From NCBI GenBank assembly GCA_022511055.1, contig JAFLSH010000185.1:1-5575 (forward strand): a stretch of 5,575 nucleotides of DNA. Reading direction: 5' to 3'. The stretch comes from Prevotella sp. (GTDB lineage: Bacteria; Bacteroidota; Bacteroidia; Bacteroidales; Bacteroidaceae). The translations under genes and the position numbers were made by a program. This document shows, one piece after another, positions 1-5,575 of the stretch; the first letter of the stretch is position 1, and the number at the start of each line of letters is the position of its first letter. Below the pieces are notes generated by a model. The model had not been told where the DNA came from. It worked only from the letters and a program-made list of their open reading frames with translations, and made no database searches.

Positions 1-19
1 CCCAAAAAGAGAATAGTAA

Positions 20-33
20 TGCAAACGTTTGCA
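20..33. promoter_or_regulatory. Candidate LacI-family operator (14-bp perfect palindrome)
   Basis: TGCAAACGTTTGCA is a perfect palindrome with a central CG. This is the classic shape of LacI-family operators; the core GCAAACGTTTGC equals the centre of the E. coli PurR consensus and resembles operators of LacI-type sugar regulators. It lies about 90 bases before the malQ start and about 55 bases upstream of the probable -7 element, with its centre near -75 of the inferred transcription start. That position fits an activator better than a roadblock repressor. The regulator gene is not in the window. The site could instead serve a divergent gene to the left, although I see no minus-strand TAnnTTTG in the leader. 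Confidence 0.62.
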
Positions 34-65
34 CCACAAAAAGTCGGAATAAATGGCGCGGCCGA

Positions 66-78
66 TGCCTAACAGGCA
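66..78. repeat. Short inverted repeat, 5-bp arms and 3-base spacer
   Basis: TGCCT and AGGCA flank a 3-base AAC spacer. The element covers roughly the place where a -33 promoter box would be expected for the -7 element at 88-95. It might be a second protein-binding half-site pair or a chance hairpin; it has no T-tract and is not a terminator. Confidence 0.3.
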
Positions 79-87
79 GGAAAATTG

Positions 88-95
88 TAACTTTG
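88..95 (+). promoter_or_regulatory. Probable Bacteroidetes -7 promoter element for malQ-susB
   Basis: TAACTTTG matches the Bacteroidetes sigma-ABfr -7 consensus TAnnTTTG exactly. The transcription start would fall near position 100-103, leaving a leader of about 20 bases before the malQ ATG. No TTTG or TTG is found at the usual 19-21 base spacing upstream (around 64-69), so the promoter looks weak on its own and may need an activator, consistent with the palindrome at 20-33. Confidence 0.55.
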
Positions 96-123
96 TGGCA
101 TAACAATAGCTAACAAAACGCTT

Positions 124-2565
124 ATGAAACTGCTTTTTAACCTGGAATACCAAGTAACATTCGGCGAAGAACTGGTGCTGAACGTACTGACAGCAGGCAA
201 GGTTGAGCCGCACAAGATGGAAACGCTCAACGGAAAAGACTGGACTTGCGAATTGTCGAAATCAGTGAAGGACTATACGCACATCGACTACTATTACAGC
301 GTGGTGCGCGGCGAGCAGACCGCCCGCCGCGAGTGGCTGACAGAGCCTCACCGGCTGGAACTGTCGGCCACGAAGGGGGCACGATACACGGTCTATGACC
401 ACTGGCTCGACATACCAGAGGATGCCTACATGTACTCATCGGCATTCACGGAGTGCGTGGCGCGGCGCAGCCGGAAGCCAAGCGCGCCGACAGACTACCA
501 GCGCACCATCAGGCTGAAGGTGCGCGCCCCGCAGCTGGCGGCAGGCGAGTGCCTGGCGCTGGTCGGCGGCGAGCAGGCGCTGGGCCAGTGGAACGCCCAG
601 CTGGCGCTGCCAATGACCGAACACACGGACAACGAGTGGGTGGTCAGCTTAGATGCCGACACACTGCCGCACTGCTTCGAGTTCAAGTTCGTGATACTGA
701 GCGAATTGCCCGAGGCAGCACCCGTCTGGGAGAACGGCATGAACCGCACGCTCATGCAGCCCGACATGGAGCCAGGCGAGGTGGTGGTCTACGAACTGCC
801 GCAGGCTTACTTCCCGGTCTATCCGTGGAAGGGGGCGGGCACGGTCATCCCCATCTTCTCGCTGCGCAGCGAGGGCAGCTTCGGCGTGGGCGACTTCGGC
901 GACCTGAAGCTGATGATTGACTGGTGCGCCAAGACCAACCAGCGCATACTCCAGGTGCTGCCCATCAACGATACCAACATCACCCACACGTGGCAAGACT
1001 CCTACCCCTATAACAGCATCAGCATCTACGCGCTGCACCCGCAGTACTGCGACCTGCGCCAGCTGCCGCCACTCAAGGACAAGGCGGCAGCCGCCAAGTT
1101 CGAAGCCCTGCGCCAGAAGCTGAACGCGCTGCCGCAGATAGACTACGAACTGATGTTCACGGCCAAGATGGACTACCTGAGAGCGGTGTTCCAGCAGGAG
1201 TGGGCGGCCGTTCAGCGGCGCGACAGCTACAAGCGCTTCTTCGAGCAGAACAAGGAGTGGCTCGTGCCCTACGCAGCATTCTGCTACTTCCGCGACCTCC
1301 ACGGCACGGCCACCTTCTCTGAGTGGCCCGAAGGGGCTACGCTGAAGGCCACGCAGAGCCCGGGCTTCAAGGGCAAGAAGGAGTTGCAGTTCTGGTACTA
1401 TGTGCAGTACAACCTGGACTGGCAGATGCGGGCCGCCCACGAGCATGCCCGCCAGCAGCGGGTCATACTGAAGGGCGACATCCCCATCGGCATCAGCCGC
1501 GATGGCGTGGAAGCCTGGGTAGAGCCGAAATACTTCAACCTGAACGGGCAGGCCGGCGCGCCGCCAGATGCCTTCTCGACCGATGGGCAGAACTGGGGAT
1601 TCCCCACCTACAACTGGGAAGAGATGCTGAAAGACGGCTGCCAGTGGTGGGTGCGCCGCTTCCGCAAGATGCAGGAGTACTTCGATGCCTATCGCATAGA
1701 CCACGTGCTGGGCTTCTTCCGCATCTGGGAGATACCCGTGCCCGAGAAGTCGGGGCTAACGGGGCAGTTCTCGCCGGCCCTGGGCATGAGCCGAGAGGAG
1801 ATAGAAGCCTACGGCATCAGCGGCCATGAAGACCTGTTCCTGGTCGACCACCAGCGCGCCGACCGCTGGCACCCGCGCATCGCCGTGCAGTTCCAGGAAG
1901 CCTACCTGAGCCTGACCGATGACGAGAAGTTCAGCTTCAACCGCCTGTATAACGACTACTTCTACCGCCGCAACAACCAGTTCTGGTACCAGGAGGCCAT
2001 GAAGAAGCTGCCGCGGCTGACACAGGCCACGCGCATGCTCGTCTGTGCCGAAGACCTCGGCATGGTGCCCGAGTGCGTGCCCTGGGTGATGAACGAGCTG
2101 CGCATACTCTCGCTGGAAATCCAGTCGATGCCGAAAGACCCGAGCGTGAGATTCGGCCAGCTGTCGAGAAATCCCTACCGCTCGGTCTGCACCATCTCCA
2201 CCCACGACATGCCGACCCTGCGGCAGTGGTGGGATGAGGATTTGCAGCAGACACAGGACTACTATAACACCATGCTCTACCGCGGCGGCGAAGCCCCGCA
2301 CCCGCTGCCGGGCTGGCTGGCCAGGGACATTGTGAGCCAGCACCTAAGCTCGCCCTCCATGCTCTGCCTGCTGTCCTTCCAGGACTGGGTGAGCATTGAC
2401 GAGAAGCTGCGCCTGCCCGATGCCAATGCCGAGCGCATCAACATTCCCGCCAACCCGCGCCACTACTGGCGCTACCGCATGCACCTCACGCTGGAACAGC
2501 TGATGGCGGAAGAGGCATTCAACTATGAAGTGGCGGCGCTTATCACGCAGAGCGGCAGAAAGTAA
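124..2565 (+). CDS. malQ: 4-alpha-glucanotransferase (amylomaltase, GH77) with N-terminal CBM20 modules, DPE2-like
   Basis: This 813-residue enzyme transfers alpha-1,4-glucan segments between maltodextrins (disproportionation) and releases glucose, feeding cytoplasmic maltose and maltodextrin use. It has no signal peptide. Residues 1-95 are a degenerate first CBM20-like domain and about 127-195 a second, clearer one (LGQW at 153-156). GH77 runs from about 240 to the end, beginning with IPIFSLRSEGSFGVGDFGD. All three catalytic carboxylates are present: nucleophile D526 (RIDHVLGFFRIW), acid/base E643 (CAEDLG) and D695 (STHDMPTLRQWW). The 117-residue gap from D526 to E643 compares with about 47 in ordinary MalQ, so the barrel carries an insert of about 70 residues, as in the DPE2-like branch, though shorter than in plant DPE2. 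The ATG is the only reasonable start, because an in-frame TAA sits at 88-90 with no other start codon between. No Shine-Dalgarno is visible, which is normal for this phylum. A susB-like gene follows after 36 bases. Confidence 0.96.
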   Translation: MKLLFNLEYQVTFGEELVLNVLTAGKVEPHKMETLNGKDWTCELSKSVKDYTHIDYYYSVVRGEQTARREWLTEPHRLELSATKGARYTVYDHWLDIPEDAYMYSSAFTECVARRSRKPSAPTDYQRTIRLKVRAPQLAAGECLALVGGEQALGQWNAQLALPMTEHTDNEWVVSLDADTLPHCFEFKFVILSELPEAAPVWENGMNRTLMQPDMEPGEVVVYELPQAYFPVYPWKGAGTVIPIFSLRSEGSFGVGDFGDLKLMIDWCAKTNQRILQVLPINDTNITHTWQDSYPYNSISIYALHPQYCDLRQLPPLKDKAAAAKFEALRQKLNALPQIDYELMFTAKMDYLRAVFQQEWAAVQRRDSYKRFFEQNKEWLVPYAAFCYFRDLHGTATFSEWPEGATLKATQSPGFKGKKELQFWYYVQYNLDWQMRAAHEHARQQRVILKGDIPIGISRDGVEAWVEPKYFNLNGQAGAPPDAFSTDGQNWGFPTYNWEEMLKDGCQWWVRRFRKMQEYFDAYRIDHVLGFFRIWEIPVPEKSGLTGQFSPALGMSREEIEAYGISGHEDLFLVDHQRADRWHPRIAVQFQEAYLSLTDDEKFSFNRLYNDYFYRRNNQFWYQEAMKKLPRLTQATRMLVCAEDLGMVPECVPWVMNELRILSLEIQSMPKDPSVRFGQLSRNPYRSVCTISTHDMPTLRQWWDEDLQQTQDYYNTMLYRGGEAPHPLPGWLARDIVSQHLSSPSMLCLLSFQDWVSIDEKLRLPDANAERINIPANPRHYWRYRMHLTLEQLMAEEAFNYEVAALITQSGRK

Positions 2566-2601
2566 AGGGCCACACACCGAGGATTACAAACCGAACAGAC
2601 A

Positions 2602-4896
2602 ATGATTATGGAGACAAGAAGACTGATTTCCGCCGTCAAGACGGCATGGGCGCTGCTGCCCGTGTGCCTGCTGGCCTGCCTGCCGGCGGCCGCCGGCAGC
2701 GTGAAGTCGCCCAACGGCAACATAGAGCTGCGCTTCTCCGTGGACAACACGGGCCGCCCCGTCTACGAAATGACGTATAAAGACCGCGCAGTAGTGAAAC
2801 CTTCGCACCTCGGCCTCGAGCTGGCCAAGGACAAGCATGCCTCGAAAGGCGAGAACGAGACCGACCTGATGGATGGCTTCCGCGTGGTGAAGGAAGAGGT
2901 CAGCGAGTTCGATGAGACATGGCAGCCCGTGTGGGGCGAGACACGCGACATTCGCAACCACTACAACGAGCTGGCCGTTACGCTCCGCCAGGAACTCAAG
3001 GTCAAGGGCGGCGGCCCGGGCGCGGCGCTGGTGCCGCAGGTGCGCACGATAGTCATCCGCTTCCGCGTGTACGATGATGGCATGGGGCTGCGCTATGAGT
3101 TTCCGCAGCAGCCGGAGCTGAACTATTTCCTGATAAAAGAAGAGCGCACCGAGTTTGCCATGGCCGGAGACCATACGGCCTGGTGGCTGCCGGGCGACTA
3201 CGACACACAGGAGCAGATGACACAGCAGACCAGGCTCTCGGAAATCCGCGGCCGCTTCAACACGGCGGTCAACTGGGGCAACTCTTCCGTGGCAGTGTTC
3301 TCGGAAACGGGTGTGCAGACCGCATTGCAGATGAAAACGGCCGATGGGCTGTACATCAACATCCACGAAGCGGCCTGCCTGGACTACGCCACCATGCACC
3401 TGGAGCTGGTAGATGCCGAGACAAAGGCACTGACAACCAAGCTCTACGGCGGCAGCAACGCCTACACGCCCGCCCCCACCCCGTCGCCGTGGCCGCTGCC
3501 GGCTCCGCTGACCTTTGTCAGCCACCTGACACCTGATGCCACCGGGCTGAAGGGCGCCATGCAGACCCCGTGCGAAACGCCGTGGCGCACGGTGATGGTC
3601 AGCGATGATGCGCGCGATATGCTGTCGTCAAATCTCATACTGAATCTCAACGAGCCGTGCAAGCTCGAAGACACCAGCTGGATTCACCCCACCAAGTACT
3701 GCGGCGTGTGGTGGGAGATGATAGTCGGAAAGTCCAGCTGGAACTACACTAACGACTATCCAAGCATCAAGCTCGACCAGATTGACTGGAGCTGCGTAAA
3801 GCCCAACGGCCGCCACGCCGCCAACAACGAGAAGGTGAAGCGCTACATAGACTTCGCCGCCAAGAACGGACTTGATGAGGTGCTGGTCGAAGGCTGGAAC
3901 GTGGGCTGGGAAGACTGGGCCAACATGTGGAAGCGTGATGTCTTTGACTTCGTGACCCCCTACCCTGACTTCGACATCAAGATGCTCAACGACTATGCCC
4001 ACGCCAAGGGCGTGAAGCTGCTGATGCACCACGAGACCTCATCGAGCAGCCAGAACTATGAGCGCCACCTGAAGGAAGCCTACGAACTGATGAACAAGTA
4101 CGGATATGATGCCGTAAAGACCGGCTACGTGGGCGATATCATTCCCCGCGGCGACCACCACTACTCGCAGTCGATGAACAACCACTACCTTTACGTCATC
4201 CAAGAGGCTGCCAAGCACCATGTCATGGTGAACTCGCACGAGGCTACACGCCCCACCGGCCTGTGCCGCACCTATCCCAACCTGGTGGGCGGCGAGTCGG
4301 CCCGCGGAACGGAGTATGAGGCTTTCGGCGGCAACAATCCCGACCACACTTGCATCTTGCCATTCACCCGCTTGCAGGGCGGCCCCATGGACTACACGCC
4401 GGGCATCTTCGAGACCCGGCTGGAGAACTGGAGCGACAACACTTCGTGGGCGCGCATCACCATTGCCGGCACACTGGCCCTCTACCTGACCATGTACTCG
4501 CCGCTCCAGATGGCTGCCGACCTGCCCGAGCATTACGAGCAGTATGATGATGCCTTCCAGTTCATACGCGATGTGGCCTGCGACTGGGATGACAGCCGCT
4601 ATCTCGAAGCCGAGCCTGGCGACTACATCACCGTGGCACGCAAGGCGAAGGGAACTGACAACTGGTTTGTGGGCGGCAAGTGCGATGAGCAGGGGCACCA
4701 GTCGGTCATTAAGCTCGATTTTCTTGACAAGGGCCGCCAGTACGACTGTACTATCTACGCCGATGCCAAGGATGCCCACTACGAGACCAACCCGAAGGCA
4801 TACGTGATAACCAAGAAGGTAGTCAAGGCCGGGCAGACACTCAGGCTGACCGAAGCGCCCGGCGGCGGCTTCGCCATATCGCTGATAGCCAGGTAA
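2602..4896 (+). CDS. susB: SusB-type GH97 alpha-glucosidase (inverting, calcium-dependent), periplasmic
   Basis: This 764-residue exo-acting alpha-glucosidase should release glucose from starch oligosaccharides and maltodextrins in the periplasm. A signal peptide covers residues 1-31, with h-region WALLPVCLLACLP and probable cleavage after AAA (29-31). C26 follows LLA, so lipidation is possible but the lipobox is poor. GH97 domains follow in order: N-terminal beta-sandwich (about 33-325), TIM barrel (about 340-650) and C-terminal beta-sandwich (about 660-764). By constant spacing, E478 (MHHETS), E547 (HEATRP) and E571 (RGTEYE) match SusB E439, E508 and E532, the bases and general acid of the inverting type. 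E204 (DTQE) and E565 (GGESARG) match further calcium ligands E194 and E526. Gly508 (VKTGYVGD) stands where retaining GH97 members have the nucleophile Asp, supporting inversion. Compared with SusB there is a proline-rich insertion at about 272-305 and a Gly-rich one near 133-147. ATG at 2608 is an alternative start two codons downstream. It probably shares an mRNA with malQ. Confidence 0.94.
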   Translation: MIMETRRLISAVKTAWALLPVCLLACLPAAAGSVKSPNGNIELRFSVDNTGRPVYEMTYKDRAVVKPSHLGLELAKDKHASKGENETDLMDGFRVVKEEVSEFDETWQPVWGETRDIRNHYNELAVTLRQELKVKGGGPGAALVPQVRTIVIRFRVYDDGMGLRYEFPQQPELNYFLIKEERTEFAMAGDHTAWWLPGDYDTQEQMTQQTRLSEIRGRFNTAVNWGNSSVAVFSETGVQTALQMKTADGLYINIHEAACLDYATMHLELVDAETKALTTKLYGGSNAYTPAPTPSPWPLPAPLTFVSHLTPDATGLKGAMQTPCETPWRTVMVSDDARDMLSSNLILNLNEPCKLEDTSWIHPTKYCGVWWEMIVGKSSWNYTNDYPSIKLDQIDWSCVKPNGRHAANNEKVKRYIDFAAKNGLDEVLVEGWNVGWEDWANMWKRDVFDFVTPYPDFDIKMLNDYAHAKGVKLLMHHETSSSSQNYERHLKEAYELMNKYGYDAVKTGYVGDIIPRGDHHYSQSMNNHYLYVIQEAAKHHVMVNSHEATRPTGLCRTYPNLVGGESARGTEYEAFGGNNPDHTCILPFTRLQGGPMDYTPGIFETRLENWSDNTSWARITIAGTLALYLTMYSPLQMAADLPEHYEQYDDAFQFIRDVACDWDDSRYLEAEPGDYITVARKAKGTDNWFVGGKCDEQGHQSVIKLDFLDKGRQYDCTIYADAKDAHYETNPKAYVITKKVVKAGQTLRLTEAPGGGFAISLIAR

Positions 4897-4913
4897 AAGC
4901 CCGACAGCCCGAG

Positions 4914-5575
4914 ATGGTCATCAGCTTCTGGCGCCGCCTGCTCGATGTTGTCTCTCCCCGCTCGTGCGTGGTCTGCGGTGGCAGGCTGACCGTCAGCGAA
5001 GAAGTGCTGTGCGGCCGCTGCAACCTGCATCTGCCGCGAACAGGCTTCCATCTGAACGCCTATGAGAACGAGCTGGCCCGGATGTTCTGGGGCAAGATAG
5101 CCGTGGAACGCGCATCGGCGCTGTTCTATTTTGAGTCGCATGCCGAGACTGCCAACATTCTCTACGAACTGAAATACAAAGACCATCCCGAAATCGGCGA
5201 GGTCATGGGGCGTATCACGGCGCATGAGCTGCGCGAGAGCGGTTTCTTCGATGGCATTGACGTTATCGTGCCCGTACCGCTGACCCGCCAGCGCGAGCGG
5301 CAGCGCGGCTACAACCAAAGTCTGCTGTTGGCGCGCGGCATTAGCGGCGTAACGGGTCTGCCCGTACTCGACAAGGTGGTGGCGCGCACCACCTTCACCC
5401 AAAGTCAGACACAGATGGGGCGCTGGGAGCGCCGCGAGAACGTGGAAGGTGCTTTCCGCCTGGTCAATGCCGCCCCGCTGCAAGGCCGGCACATACTATT
5501 GGTCGATGACGTAATAACCACCGGCGCCACCATGACCGCCTGCGCCAAGGAGCTGCTCCGCGCACCCGGCTCGAA
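4914..5575 (+). CDS. comF: ComF family protein (zinc ribbon plus phosphoribosyltransferase domain), 3' end outside window
   Basis: The frame is open to the right edge: 220 codons plus two bases are visible. ComF/GntX relatives are about 225-240 residues, so only some 10-20 are probably missing. Residues 18-36 carry a CxxC-x11-CxxC zinc ribbon (C18, C21, C33, C36) after LLDVVSPRSC, the usual ComF opening. ELKYKDHPEIGEVMGR (85-100), IVPVPLTRQRERQRGYNQS (118-136) and the PRPP-binding loop LLVDDVITTGAT (195-206) define the family. In naturally competent bacteria ComF helps bring transformed single-stranded DNA into the cytoplasm; in many others its role is unknown, and no enzymatic reaction is assured. 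The ATG lies 17 bases after the susB-like stop with no terminator between, so read-through transcription is likely, but no functional link to starch use follows. The frame extends upstream without a stop into the susB end, and this start is chosen because it gives the normal family N-terminus. Confidence 0.92.
   Translation, partial: MVISFWRRLLDVVSPRSCVVCGGRLTVSEEVLCGRCNLHLPRTGFHLNAYENELARMFWGKIAVERASALFYFESHAETANILYELKYKDHPEIGEVMGRITAHELRESGFFDGIDVIVPVPLTRQRERQRGYNQSLLLARGISGVTGLPVLDKVVARTTFTQSQTQMGRWERRENVEGAFRLVNAAPLQGRHILLVDDVITTGATMTACAKELLRAPGS

Noticed and set aside
93..106. TTGT / ACAA inverted repeat over the -7 element
   Set aside because: Four-base arms in AT-rich leader DNA are expected by chance.
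453..920. Plus-strand alternative-frame ORF within malQ
   Set aside because: Its product is Arg/Gly/Ala-rich, typical of an out-of-frame reading of GC-rich DNA, and malQ covers it without interruption.
649..1704. Long open frame on the minus strand inside malQ (351 codons)
   Set aside because: It lies fully antisense to a gene with intact catalytic motifs, its translation is low-complexity and rich in V, L, A, H and R, and no family is recognisable. Strong G/C third-position bias explains it.
2566..2601. Possible separate promoter or terminator between malQ and the GH97 gene
   Set aside because: The 36 bases contain no TAnnTTTG element, no convincing hairpin and no T-tract.
2602..2694. GH97 protein as a lipoprotein
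   Set aside because: C26 is preceded by C-L-L-A and followed by L-P, a poor lipobox, while an AAA-G signal peptidase I site lies at 29-32 and SusB itself is a soluble periplasmic enzyme.
2584..3525. Long minus-strand open frame covering the 5' half of the GH97 gene (313 codons)
   Set aside because: Same codon-bias shadow; the protein shows no recognisable domain and the overlapping GH97 frame is well supported. The minus-strand frames at 1756-2343, 4039-4779 and 4779-5492 are rejected for the same reason.
4851..4873. Inverted repeat CGAAGC / GCTTCG with an 11-base loop near the end of the GH97 gene, as a possible terminator
   Set aside because: It is inside the coding sequence, the loop is long, and no T-tract follows; it encodes the ordinary C-terminal EAPGGGFA segment.

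Overview
The window reads as a GC-rich chromosomal segment of a Bacteroidales bacterium. The grounds are a DPE2-like 4-alpha-glucanotransferase with N-terminal CBM20-type modules, a close SusB-type GH97 alpha-glucosidase, a Bacteroidetes-style -7 promoter element (TAnnTTTG), and the lack of clear Shine-Dalgarno sequences. The family is less certain: a GC-rich Prevotellaceae-like or related gut/oral lineage fits, but this is inference.

Layout, all on the + strand. Positions 1-123 are an AT-richer leader with a 14-bp perfect palindrome of LacI-family operator type (20-33), a short inverted repeat (66-78) and a probable -7 element (88-95). Next come malQ (124-2565), a 36-base gap, a GH97 susB-like gene (2602-4896), a 17-base gap, and a comF-family gene (4914 onward) cut by the right edge. 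No gap reaches 300 bases, and I see no terminator, RNA gene, mobile element or CRISPR array.

The first two genes form a maltodextrin/starch-oligosaccharide unit split across two compartments. The GH97 enzyme has a signal peptide and should release glucose from alpha-glucans in the periplasm. MalQ has none and should rework imported maltose and maltodextrins in the cytoplasm. No transporter (SusC/SusD or MFS) or regulator gene is visible. The palindrome upstream of a promoter that lacks a recognisable -33 box suggests activation by a LacI-family sugar regulator. comF encodes an unrelated zinc-ribbon/phosphoribosyltransferase-fold protein linked to DNA uptake in competent bacteria, and it may be co-transcribed simply because it is close.

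I found no convincing undescribed system. The points most worth checking are the operator-like palindrome, a proline-rich insertion in the N-terminal domain of the GH97 enzyme, and the worn-down first CBM20 of MalQ.
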